DNA of 64,000 nucleotides from Madurella fahalii. Taxonomy: Eukaryota; Ascomycota; Sordariomycetes; Sordariales. The stretch spans positions 4,092,001-4,156,000 of the forward strand of contig CM056877.1 of NCBI GenBank assembly GCA_029876055.1, written 5' to 3'. The notes under the pieces are model-generated. The model was not told the origin of the DNA and made no database searches. It saw only the letters and a program-made list of their open reading frames with translations. Positions 30,745 through 41,968 of the stretch are shown in pieces. Every line of letters starts with the position of its first letter. Within the stretch, counting starts at the first letter, position 1. A program made the translations under genes and the position numbers.

Positions 30745-32589
30745 GGTTTTTATAGGTATTAAATCGCCTACAATATTTATTACCAGCACTAAACAATATA
30801 GAAGGGAAAAGTCGAAGTAGCCCGATGGTCGGAAATAAGTAACTATAATCTAGAGCGTCAATTTATCTAGCTAAGGTAGGCAATCTGATGCCCGTATCTG
30901 AAGACGAGAAGATAGATACGTGTCATAACGTATAATAAGATATATAGCTACTCTCTAAAGAAGGATCGCTCCGCGATCCGTATGCTCCACCCACTTCACC
31001 AAATTCGTTTGCTAATAGGTACCAGCATATAAGACAACTGCCTAGACAAGAATCAGACATATAGTACAATTGTTACAGTTGGTCGGTTAATCTTCACCAA
31101 CAGGATAGGAGGATCTTGCAACGCATCCTCGCGAGGCGAATCTGATGGTCGAACGCGACGTTTGTGTTGTTCAAAGTCTCGGTTGGTCAACATGCAAGAT
31201 CGGATCAGGAGAATTGGCTGTCTTCTGATTATAGATGCACTCAAAGCCCAGAGACCATATCCACAAAGGCAAGCCCGAGTCAAACAGCCCAGGTACTCAT
31301 CCCTTATTGCGGCGAAGGATATCCTCCTGTTAATGGTCCATAAGAAGGGCAACCTTAGAGCATGTGGTCGCGCGAGAGCTATCTCGAATGCGCGGTCGCC
31401 TGCGAGAGCACGTTCCTTTACCTCCGGGACGCTGCCTCGATAAGCATGGTCGTTGATCTTTGCATTGCAATGGGTGTAAGCTACCCTGTGTCACTGGATC
31501 AGTCCAATTCCGCGCAAAGCAAAGGCCGCAAGTGCAAGCTGTCAGTCGAAAACCGCTAGGCTAGTCAATCCAGCCAACCCAGCTAAGAAGCGCCAATGAA
31601 CTTCACCTCTATGCCTTGCATACGCATTTTGGCGAGCCAGCTATTGCCAGCGGCGCGCCGGAAGAGACTAACTCGATATCCTTTAGCAAAGGAAAGACAC
31701 TGGGCTAAGATCAGTGCTCTCTAACACACCGCATTCATTTCTTTCACTTAATTTGCTTGAAGTATTTGTAGCTAGGTCATAGCACAATAGTATCTCAGCC
31801 GAGAGGTAAAGCACCCTTACGTATCTTCAACTGGCCAAGCCTGGCAACGTCACGGTCTTCCTTCAGTGCCCGTCGTAGACACGTTTGTGACCTAGGAATA
31901 GGACCCGACGATCCAACCCTCGGCACTCGGGAATGCTGGTCTGAATCCGGTGTTTTGGGCTGTAGGATGCTGCTACAACCTGTTTGTAATCGGAACTAGC
32001 GCAACGCAGGACGTATACGCCGTTAATAGCCATGGTAGCTGGTCAGTGGAGCTTCTCCAGTTGCTCCTGGGTTGTAACCTGAACTTCGCCAGTACCTGGT
32101 GTCGCTGGATCGACAACATATCTGACATGGTCACCATTGGCAGACTCATGCCTGTTGTCGACGAAGCTTACTTCGGGCACGATTCCGATCATATATCCAT
32201 CTACGCCCTAATGCCCCTTTCGTTTACCGTCCCTGAAGCACTTACTTTGTTGTTGCTAAGATAATAATTATATCTCTCTGATCGGTGGCAACTGTCAATA
32301 ATGTCGTCGTGAAGAGATCTCTTTCTCGAGGCCTACGTCGCCACCCGGTCGCCACAGCCACTCTATAATAAATAAAATACGGAGCGATCGAAGTTACCAA
32401 GACAATTTGTTATTGTTGGAAGTTGATGTAAGTCTATAAAACAACCTGTCCTCCCACACCCTTCCTGTGGCACGCTATGAAAGGAAAAAGAGAGGAAGAG
32501 AACGAGAGGTTGAAAACCCCTGCCTGTAGAGTCACGAGCACCTAATCCTAGAATCCAGCTGCTTAAAGCGTGATACGCAAATTACATTG
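30745..32589. other. AT-rich gene-poor flank of the transposon stack
   Basis: About 1.8 kb with only short unsupported frames (31053-31352 minus, 31162-31443, 31362-31559 and 31950-32264 plus). Compositional bias resembles decayed sequence. Nothing recognised. Confidence 0.4.
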
Positions 32590-35500
32590 TCAAACAGGCT
32601 TTGTCATGATATCTCGCAGAATCGCCACGATGTCTTCGTGGCCCTCGGCTGCAGCCGCATGGAGCGCTGTACCGTAGTGTCCGCCCTGTGCGTCGACGTC
32701 GGCACCCTTCTCGAGAAGCATCTTGACGATCTCGATCCTGCCCCGGGCTGCAGCCGCCTGAAGCGTTGTACCGTAGTATCCGCCCTGCGCATTGACGTCG
32801 GCGCCCTTCTCGAGAAGCATCTTGACGATCTCGATCACGCCATGGGCTGCAGCCGCATGGAGCGCTGTACCATAGTATCCGCCCTGCGCGTTGACGTCGG
32901 CGCCCTTCTCGAGAAGCATCTTGACGATCTCGATCCGGCCATGGGCTGCAGCCGCATGGAGCGCTGTGCCGTAGGGTCCGCCCTGCGCGTTAACGTCGGC
33001 ACCCTTCTCGAGAAGCATCTTGACGATCTCGATCCCGCCATCGCCTGCAGCTGCCCGGAGCGCTGTGCCGTAGGGTCCGCCCTGCGCATTGACGTCGGCA
33101 CCCTTCTCGAGAAGCATCTTGACGATCTCGATCCCGCCCTGGGCTGCAGCCGCATGGAGCGCTGTACCGTAGGGTCCGCCCTGCGCGTTGACGTCGGCAC
33201 CCTTCTCGAGAAGCACCTTGACGATCTCGATCCGGCTATCGCCTGCAGCTGCCCGGAGCGCTGTGCCGTAGGGTCCGCCCTGCGCGTTGACGTCGGCACC
33301 CTTCTCGAGAAGCATCTTGACGATCTCGATCCCGCCCTGGGCTGCAGCCGCATGGAGCGCTGTGCCGTAGTATCCGCCCTGCGCGTTGACGTCGGCACCC
33401 TTCTCGAGAAGTATCTTGACGATCTCGCCCTTGCTATAGGCTGTAGCCGCCTGGAGCGCTGTACCGTAGTATCCGCCCTGCGCGTTGACGTCGGCGCCCT
33501 TCTCGAGAAGCATCTTGACGATCTCGCCCTCGCTATGGGCTATAGACGCCTGGAGCGCTGTACCGTAGTATCCGCCCTGCGCGTTGACGTCGGCACCCTT
33601 CTCGAGAAGCATCTTGATGATCTCGCCCTTGCTATAGGCTGTAGCCGCCTGGAGCGCTGTACCGTAGTATCCGCCCTGCGCGTTGACGTCGGCGCCCTTC
33701 TCGAGAAGCATCTTGATGATCTCGCCCTTGCTATAGGCTGTAGCCGCCTGGAGCGCTGTACCGTAGTATCCGCCCTGCGCGTTGACGTCGGCACCCTTCT
33801 CGAGAAGCATCTTGACGATCTCGCCCTTGCTATAGGCTGTAGCCGCCTGGAGCGCTGTACCGTAGTATCCGCCCTGCGCGTTGAGGTCGGCGCCCTTCTC
33901 GAGAAGAAGCTTTACAAGGTTACTGCATCTATGAGTTACCGATATATATAGCAGGCAGGCTCCTCCGATACATCTCTGAGGATTATCCTCCTCGAAGGTG
34001 TCATGAAGCAGGCTTACTCGCTCCCAGCGATCACGTTCTTCTCTTAGCCGCTGCAGAAATTCAGCCTGTCCGACATGTCCTCCTTCCGCCGCTTCGGCGT
34101 GATCGAAAAGGTGCTTCGACGCATATTCCAAGAACGGATAGCGAGACCCGAGGCTCGTTGCATGTTCTCTCTCCTTCGGTGACGGCAGTGGGACCATCAT
34201 AATGTACGACAAGCAGCAGGCTTTTAAGCAATTATGGCTGGTGCCAATGGGATACGGTTTAAGCGCTGTGTCCAGGCTCTGGAGTCGCCGATTTCGGAGG
34301 AGGAAGTCGTTGACAGACTCGTGGATAAACTGTACGGACCTTTTTTCACCTTTACGGACCTCGATGAGCCCTCTCGAAGAGTTAATGATGCGCCGCTGGA
34401 TATCGGCGGGCGTTATCCTTAATGTGTCCCAAGCGGCTAGGTTGTCGGCACTCGTGCCAGCCAGCATGGCATAGTATAACTCTTCCGGCTTTAGCGGTCG
34501 CCGCGCGAACAAGACCCACTGTAGCATCAGGATGGTTTCGTGCTTGTCCGGGTTTTCTTTGTCTAGGATCGTCCAAAACAGTGTGTCGAGGTCATCCGGC
34601 ACCTCGCGCAACTTCTGCTGCATCGCCTCAACCTTGCCGTCGTCATATGCTTTATTTAGCATCGTAACGACAAGCACAACCCACATGAAGATGCCGGATG
34701 CCTTTTTGAGCACGCCTTCCTCAATATCTTTATCCGGGTTCGTCAACTCGTCGCGGATATATGTGGCAATGTCTCCATTATGCTCTTCCGTTGTTTCCAT
34801 GACCAGTTCCTGATATTTTCTCATGCTGATATGAGGATAATGGCGGCTTGAGAGACAGATGTTGAGAGTGGTCTTGGCATGAATGGCCCTAACACTCAGC
34901 CCCTGCAGGAATTTCACGACATCTCGCACATGTCGCTCGCTGCATTCGTCCAACGCATCGACAAGAAGGACAAGCGGCTTTGACGGACGGTGCTGTGTCT
35001 CCGAGGAGAGGAACCCCTTCAGTTCTGGCTCCCGCCAGTCCCATGCCTCTGATCCATGCACTCGTTGTTTGTCGCGAAAGAGAGGGATGAAGCGTTCGTA
35101 AACAGACGGGTCTTCGCTGACTAGTTGCCACACCAGCGAACGTAGCATACCGAGAGGAGTTTTCTCCAAGGGTGCGCCTCGAGCGTTGAAGAAGTATGCC
35201 ACAACGGTATGGTTCCGGAAGGCCCGCCGGCAGTGTGCCAGCGTATGCTTCATCAGTGTCGACTTTCCCGACCCCGGCTTTCCCTTGACCCAGAGCACTC
35301 CATTATGGCTTGGAAGATTGGTGCGGTCGCGCCACTGCCGAAATTCGGTTGTTTCGAAGAACCAATCGCAAGTGTTCAGATGGGCGAAGGCGATGTCTTG
35401 CCGGCGAGCGTCGAGGCCACGGAAGCTGAGAGATTGTAGACAGGCTGTTCATTGTCAGCTTTAAGGCTAAGGGTGCTCGGAAACGAGTAAGCTAACCCTC

Positions 35501-36676
35501 TTTTTCCTTTAAGCGAGCCTGTTGTTCATCGCCACCAGACGGTGCAGCTATTGGATGTTAGCGCAGGCCTAGGTTCGTGACGGCCGTAGGCGTACCGTAA
35601 TTAGAGAAAGGAGTCGGCGTGGAAATGCGAGCCTCCGCCGGCTGAAACGTCGTCGGCACATTTCTTTGGACAGGCTGAACTTCTGGGTTATCAAGAACAG
35701 AGGATATTCTCCCGTCCGCTGGCACGAGCAACAACACTTCTTTTGCGTACGCCGCCGCCGTTGCGGCAGCATATTCTTGCCACCTTTTGTTCTTGTGTGA
35801 ATCCGCATAGTCGCAGATTCCCCGGACTACCAGACCCGGGATATCGCTCATGATGCCGGCGGACTCCATTTCAAAGCAGATGATTCCATGCTTGTTGTGA
35901 AGTTCGTTGCGCTTCTCACTCGACATGACGAGTGTGTTCGCCGAGCCGATAGTGCCATAATGAATGCGGGGGGAGTCAGTCTCCCGCGCTGCGCTGCTGC
36001 CTCGATCATTACGTCGCTTTGATCGTGTCATGTCGCAAAGCTTTTCGCAAAGCCTCTGCCTGTTTGAATGGGGGTAGGTGTCCTCAAAGAGACGGTCATG
36101 CTCAGCCCCGGGATCTTCGAAGGCTTGCCGCGAGTGCGCGTTGAGGCCTCCTCGAAGATCACGTAGATATTCCGGAATCCTGCTTCCCGGCGACCTCGTG
36201 TGGGCGATCCGGACATTATGTACCGCGGTTAGCAGAGCAGAAGACGGATGAAGCATATGTTCCCTGACGCTCAGTGTGTTCTTGTCCTCCCATGCGCCGA
36301 ATTCGTAATGGACAACCCCCGCTTTCCCCTGCCGTGGGATGCTAACGACGACGTCGCCCAATGTAATCTGTTCGGTCAAATCGGGACCATGACACGGTAC
36401 TCCTCCGGCAATCCCAACCACAAGAACATGTTTAATGTTCCGAAACGAGCGGCGCATGTTGGCGAGTACTGTGGCAGCCGATTGGGTGCCCATCATCGGG
36501 CACACAGCCATCACAACGTAGTGGGCCCCTATTCGCCCCACATGGTAGGAAGTATCGTCGTCGGGGACTTGTAGTGTTGTATATTCCTCCAGCATTCCAA
36601 CCGCGGCAGTGAGTTCCAATGCCAGAGGCGCGATCCATCCGACAGTATACTGAGCAACACCGGGCGCGGAGGCCAT
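32590..36676 (-). CDS. NLR-type receptor: PNP/UDP phosphorylase - NACHT - ankyrin repeats
   Basis: Three exons: 36676-35596, 35547-35497, 35444-32590; 3,987 nt, 1,328 residues, introns of 48 and 52 nt. Residues 1-360 form a nucleoside-phosphorylase-like domain (YTVGWIAPLALE, HVLVVGIAGGVP, GIICFEMESAG, VVRGICDYADSHKN). A linker ending in CDWFFETTEFRQW precedes the NACHT NTPase (Walker A GKPGSGKST at about 431-440, Walker B LVLLVDALDE). About 13 ankyrin repeats of 33 residues follow (LLEKGADVNAQGG cores). This layout is a known class of fungal STAND/NLR proteins linked to non-self recognition, heterokaryon incompatibility or regulated cell death in the cytosol. The repeats are near-identical at DNA level, as in fast-evolving fungal receptors. 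No stop interrupts it, so it is probably functional. Confidence 0.92.
32610..33905 (-). repeat. Array of 13 near-identical 99-bp ankyrin units
   Basis: Each 99-bp unit encodes one 33-residue ankyrin repeat with the core TTCTCGAGAAG (plus strand) conserved in all. Differences cluster at a few codons: YY/PY/HY, then TALQAATAYSKGE, TALHAAAAQGGIE or TALRAAAGDSRIE types. The high identity implies recent unequal exchange or conversion. Confidence 0.9.
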
Positions 36677-37831
36677 AGCAAGGATCGTTATCGTATTGAA
36701 GAAGCTTGGGTTAATCGTACGGCTCTAAGAAACCGGGGTAAGCTTTTATCACACTACAAGAAGCCCAAATGGAGTATAAATTGAAGTTCAAAATAGATCC
36801 ATAGTACGGAGAAAGGAAAGACATGTAGTTGTACGTACTTGATCCCATAGAAGTAGTGAAATGGCTGCGCATGGCCAGTGGCCAGACAGACAAGATGGGC
36901 AGGACGGACAAGATCAGGCAACCCAACAGTACGTAGGTTCCCGCAGCCCAGACAAGCTCAAAACAATACGTGCCGATAGAGTTCCCTCTGGTCAAAGGCG
37001 GAGCATCTTCCATGCAAGGGAGACCCTCAATAGGGCGAGCAACAAGTGTAGGAAACAGATGCTGAGTTGGGCTCCTCTCCAAGGGTGGCGGGGCAGCCTG
37101 ACTTGGGGGTGCGACGTGGATTTAGCCACCCAGGGCGTCAATTCAGTACTGCGGTAAGTCCCGCGCTCAGCGGAGGGCCGGATACCCGGGGACAGTTTCC
37201 CCGATGAAAGGTTGGCAAACTCATTGATAGCAACGGCTGGTGGAAGAAAAGCTAGACTTACCAGGCGCCGCGGGGTAGCCTGAAATACACAATGAAAACC
37301 TTCGGGTGGACTGCTCGTGGCCGATTTATTGGAGGTACTCGCGGGAAATGGATACGCAGACGGACTGCCATAGCCATCGGGCAGTGGCGCAGCCTGCATA
37401 GTCGCAGGTAGAATGGTACCCCACCGTTGGGTGTCTTGATGGAAATTCGGGCGTATTACTACGCCGGGAGCAGACCATGAGCCCTGGTCTGCTGCTTTGA
37501 GCTCCTCCACATATCATTTGCGCTCTTCGCACCCAAATGCCTCGGGCTTTTGGCACGTACTCCGAAGATATATCCATGGAAGAAGTCGGGACTCTGGAGA
37601 TCAGTAAGCACTTAGGAGACCCATGTCTAGTCTTAACATTGACGTAGAAGTCACACCAGTTGCCAATACTTGGCATGTGAAACCTACAACGTGGGATCAC
37701 CTCTTGGAGGCAAGTATCCTGGAATTCTATCCTGATCCTGCTAAAGTCTATAGTAGAGCTTTTACCGCCCGCGGACACGGCTCATGTATGGCGTAAGTCT
37801 GAACAGAAGCATATCGGGACTCTGACAAGTC
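36677..37831. other. Intergenic region upstream of the NLR gene
   Basis: Promoter and leader of the minus-strand receptor gene plus about 1 kb of sequence with only short frames (36711-37082, 36992-37510 and 37326-37778 on the minus strand) that show no recognised motif. A possible intron (GTAAGT at 37794, CTGAC..CTGCAG to about 37830) suggests that the neighbouring CorA-like pseudogene had an exon here, but its coding frame is not readable. Confidence 0.4.
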
Positions 37832-39382
37832 TGCAGTTTTGCATCCTTGAGAGCGATAGCAAACGCCCCGAACGTACTTCGGAGGGCTATACTAAGTAAA
37901 TTTGGAGTTCCGCCATCCCTGCTTGACCGAGTATGTCTCGAGTCGAATGGCTTCTCAGGCTGCGAGCCCGTTCTTGACGGCGACGGTGGTCTTGCACAGT
38001 ATAGTACGTTTAGACACTATTTGTGACATTGGGGTGCACAACTTCTTTGACAGCCCTAGATTACTGGCCTCGCTTCGTCATTAAGCAAACGCATGAGAGC
38101 CTGCGACCGAAACACAGCTTCATCCGACACCTAGCGGCGTGGCAGAAACCAAATCTCCAAAGGTGGCCTCCGCTAAATTCAGTTCTCCCGATCCATGGCT
38201 CCAGGTCGATTCCACATGTCTGGGAATGGTACGAAATGGGTTTTTTTGTCCAGTGGATGCCTCCTTTTAGCACAACAAAACTACGCTTCGATCTTCCCCG
38301 CGCATTCCAAGTCTCAGTTCAGTCAGCGTTGAGGTTTGGCGCCTATAGGCTCGAATTCTCTGATCCGTACACTGGCTTCATAGTCATCTTCTACCAGCTA
38401 GTCTCCCTCTATGATAACTCAGTCTGGTCGATAAGGAGTCATATTTGCCGTTGGGAGTCGGTACGCTGAAGTTAAGCCGACGATGTCATGCTCCTACGCT
38501 GACCAAGATGCCGTAGGGGTGTCAGCAAGAGCCCGATTATCCCTTGTTGCACGAGCTCGCGAGGCATGCAATCCACGTTAGCGAGACGCTGGCAGTAGCG
38601 TTGGAGTCCGGCAAAGACCTCTAGCAACAACATCAAGACTTCATGGCTGAGCATAATCGAAGTAATAAGTCCTGGCGGGAAAATCATAATCTCCTCAGGT
38701 CCACGCTGCGTCTGCTTAACGGCCTCCTCTCGCGAGCCGAGTTGAATCAAGCGCGGCTTCAAAAACGAAACTCTCTTGGTAGTACTCGCGGTCTCATCGT
38801 GAGAACGGCCAGAGTCCAGAAGGCAGCTCTGTTCGTCGAGTCTAGTTTCAGGACGATATCCGGTAGGTCGGCATATCAGATAGAACATGCCAGGCCCAAC
38901 GTCATTCAGTTACCGTGCCTGCGACTGCACGTTCCCCTTGCCTCCGGATGATGCCGAGCTAACTAAAAGCTATAGGCCTTCCACACCGCTGCGCAACGGG
39001 ACAGTAAGACTCAAGTCCGGATAGGAGAAGAGGCAAAGAAGGAGACCCCGGCAGTGAAGGCGATTGCCGTTATCACGATTACGTTCTTGCCCGCTACCTT
39101 CATCTCGGTAAAGCTGGCCGATCTACCGCGCATGTAACACCTTGGCTGACGTTGTCTTCACAGTCGGTTTTCAGTACGCGATTTTTCCACTTTGAGCGGG
39201 CGCAAGGCGGGGGGGAAGATGGGTTTACAGTGGCTAGCCTTTTCTGGATTTACTAGGTGCTCGCGGTCCCACTGTCTCTGTTTACGCTTGGCTTGTGGGT
39301 TTCTGGGATTGGGGGAAGAAGCAAGGTGGTACCAGAGCGAGCGCTTGGGGAGACTGATCCGAAGATGGAAACTGGCGTGTAA
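37832..39382 (+). pseudogene. CorA-like (Mg2+ transporter-type) membrane protein, decayed
   Basis: Pieces in order recall the fungal CorA-like family: FGVPPSLLDRVCLESNGFSG (near 37892); FSDPYTGFIVIFYQLV and LYDNSVWSIRSHI (38360-38450); then across a good intron (38461-38525) PDYPLLHELARHAIHVSETL; ENHNLLRSTLRLLNGLLSRAE; across a 197-nt intron (38779-38975) AAQRDSKTQVRIGEEA and the first membrane segment VITITFLPATFIS; across an intron (39108-39163) the second segment VLAVPLSLFTLGLWVSG. Disabling changes are TAG at 38622-38624 (expected CAG), one extra A in the A-run near 38760-38764, TAG at 39254-39256 (expected TGG), and stops in the N-terminal part. Splice sites are intact, so decay is recent. 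Start not resolved. Confidence 0.72.
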
Positions 39383-40126
39383 ATTAGCATCGTTGGGGTT
39401 GCGGTCTCGGGTGTGTACCTGAACGGAGAAATGCGTTAATTATGGTACCTTAGGTATCTTGATTGGTGACTCGGGGGTGGAAATTGGGCACGCAAGGCTT
39501 TTACAGGCGTTCGAATCGTCATCTCATCGTGCGCTTCAACTTCATCGAGATTAAACTGCTATCCAGTCCGCATTGAGGCTTAAACTTGAGAAGGGAATAC
39601 TACGATATATACCTTCTAGTCGTACTTCAATCCAAGCCTAGAGGGCAGCTTCGGTACACCAAATACCGTAACAGTCGCCATCGTTTCATCAGCCTACAGT
39701 TAACCTCAGGCGCGATCCCTTAGCTAGATACCGTGGCCGCTAGGGAGCCAGGAGACACAGGGTCGACTGGGACTGGGAATTTTTGTGCCCTCCATAAATC
39801 TACCTTACTCTGGATCACTCGACTTGGAATAAAAGGCCTTGTAAAGTAATGTTGAGGGGTCAGAGCAACCGGACAGATTCTCGTAGCTCACTTTACACAG
39901 TTCTCATTGGAATCAGCTTCCCGATGATCTCGATTGCTCCTATCGTCGGCGTATACTAGGTGTACAGGGGTAGAGGTTACGTCACGACTGTATGTCATGG
40001 ATGTCAGCGCGGCAGACGGTGGAGGGTTATTTAAGTGCGAAGGATCCACCAACCAAGGGCCCCACCAGCAATGATTAACACAATCCATTTCCCCATTTCC
40101 CCGTCAATTCTGCGGGGCAGCAGACC
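39383..40126. other. Intergenic, promoter side of the RNase III-like gene
   Basis: About 740 bp with no reading frame of note; mildly AT-rich. A TTATTTAAG motif at 40027 lies 100 bp before the next start codon and may be its TATA-like element. Confidence 0.4.
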
Positions 40127-40641
40127 ATGTCCAATCACGCCGAGATCCAAGACCTCATTCGTTACCATTTCAGGAGGCCGGATCTCCTTTATGAGGCCAC
40201 GTTAGCAGCCGGGGCGTCTATGCGCAAAGGAATCGATGGCAATGTGCAAGGGAACAAGCCTCTCGCCCTCATCGGAGACGCACTTATTCGCTTGGACGTC
40301 GCCGTGAGATCGTACGACCACGGAGTTAAGACAGGTACATGTAGCCATGAACATGTCGGTTAGTCTGACTTATACTAACCGGACCAGCTGAGAGCGGCCA
40401 CATTCTCGCGGCTGCGGGGTCAAATCAAAACCTCGAGGCTCTCGGGAGACAGCTTGGCATAGCCGGAAGTATCACCAAAAATACTGCCCAACATGGAAAG
40501 GTACCGCGGACTACTCTAGCTTCGACCGTCGAGGCCTTGATAGGTGCGGTTTGGGTCGATTCGGAAAATAATTTCTCTCAAGTGCAGGAGGCAATTGAAG
40601 CTCTGGGCATCACTGAGCCCTTTTGGGATAGCCTAAGCTAG
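40127..40641 (+). CDS. Small RNase III-domain-like protein, catalytic residues degenerate
   Basis: Two exons: 40127-40334 and 40388-40641; 462 nt, 153 residues. The N-terminal IQDLIRYHFRRPDLLYEATLAAGA and the LALIGDALIRL helix match the first half of the RNase III fold. ITKNTAQ..KVPRTTLASTVEALIGAVWVDS matches the second half (family pattern LEFLGDAVL.. and ADVFEALIGAIYLD). Two acidic residues of the canonical active site are replaced (Glu of LEFLGD by Ala, Asp of ADVFEA by Ser), while the Asp of IGD and the Glu of VEAL remain. There is no double-stranded RNA-binding domain. A catalytic Dicer-like role is therefore unlikely; RNA binding or a dimer scaffold is possible. It lies between an inactivated CorA-like gene and a dynamin-like GTPase. 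Confidence 0.82.
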
Positions 40642-41968
40642 CTGCCAAGGACTGTCGACTTGTCTGCTATTGGACTAGTGTTCGATGGCAGAGCAGTTGT
40701 AAAGCTCAAACCGGCTTTCGGAGTAGAAAGTGGTGACGTTGGAGGTTTTGGATCAAGGCATCAATTCTGGACTTCTGTTTGCGTTGCTTGGGTGAGCAGA
40801 CTTCCCGCACTGTTACTTGCTGTGCCACGATTATGGCCGTAGGCTGCTCGGTTGCTAACGCCTTTGTTTTGTGCATCTCCGCCGGCCCGTCGCTGCTTAG
40901 TGCGGCTTTGGCACCCGGGGAAACATGTCGGGATGTCACATTTGCCTAGTCTCCATCACGCAGTCCCAATCTTCTAGCTGTTGCGAATGGTGGGAAGGGG
41001 GGGTGGTGTGGCTAGTAGAGACTGCTGTAGTCCGGGCGTTGTATACAGACCTACGTTGGTGTTTGCCTTCGAAATTACTCTGCATTTATTGCGAACCTTC
41101 TTAGCCACCCATGTCACAGAGCTCTATAAACAAAACAAAAAAAAACATTTTAAACAGTAATTGTTAGTTCACTAGAAGCCTCCGTGCTACATAAAATATA
41201 TCGAAGGTTGCTTTGGAGGCCCGATCTAATGGCATATAGATGTTTGATGTGTAATGAGCTGGGGAGAGCAGTCTCCAGGGTTCTTGGGCCCTTTGATCAG
41301 AGGGAGCCAGTTACTGCAATGATGCTTTAGGGGCTAGATCCCGCGGGGAACCCATTTTATTTTGTTGTATAAATACTGCCGTCTGGGCCACTTATCCTTA
41401 ATGGGACACCGAATTCCACACCTTTTCCGCCGGCCGTCGTTGCATTCCCCTCTAGTTTGACTGCTGGTATGTGGTGTAGATGTGTGTGTCTACACCATTT
41501 TACTACCATGTAACGGTATCAATGGCACGCTCAGGCGCCCACACTTTACAACCAAGGAACCAATTACGCAACATCAGGAATCTTTGTTCATGCGATGTAT
41601 ATTTCCGGACCGAGCGGCGCAACCCGCTGAGGGTGGTATGAAGGTGATGTGGGAGAACCAACCGCATGAGGAGCATGCTGCGCCTGCAGAGCCTAGGGGG
41701 CTCGGCCAATCACATCATGAACATAGCCGCACCGGTCACCAGGCACTGCATGAGATGGCATCTGGAGTCTCAAGTGTGTTAGAGGTGCCGGCATGTCGGG
41801 TCTGTAGCCGGTGTAGGAGAGCTGGAAATCGCTTAAAGAGAACAAGATGCCCCTGCAAAACGACAGTCGACGGTTCATGCACAAACTCACATCACTTGTA
41901 TCAGCTCTCCAGCCCTATCCATCCGCTGCGAAATACTCTTACGGATATCTCACATTTTGTCCTTTGAG
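40642..41968. other. Intergenic, long 5' region of the GTPase gene
   Basis: About 1.3 kb. TATAAATA at 41368-41375 is the best promoter candidate for the gene starting at 41969. A plus-strand frame at 41482-41967 lacks motifs and is judged leader sequence. Nothing else seen. Confidence 0.45.

Noticed and set aside
32587..33951. 454-codon plus-strand open frame through the ankyrin array
   Set aside because: It is the mirror image of the repeat-encoding strand: the 99-bp units have no stop in this frame, so it stays open. It has no start context, family motif or splice sites of its own.
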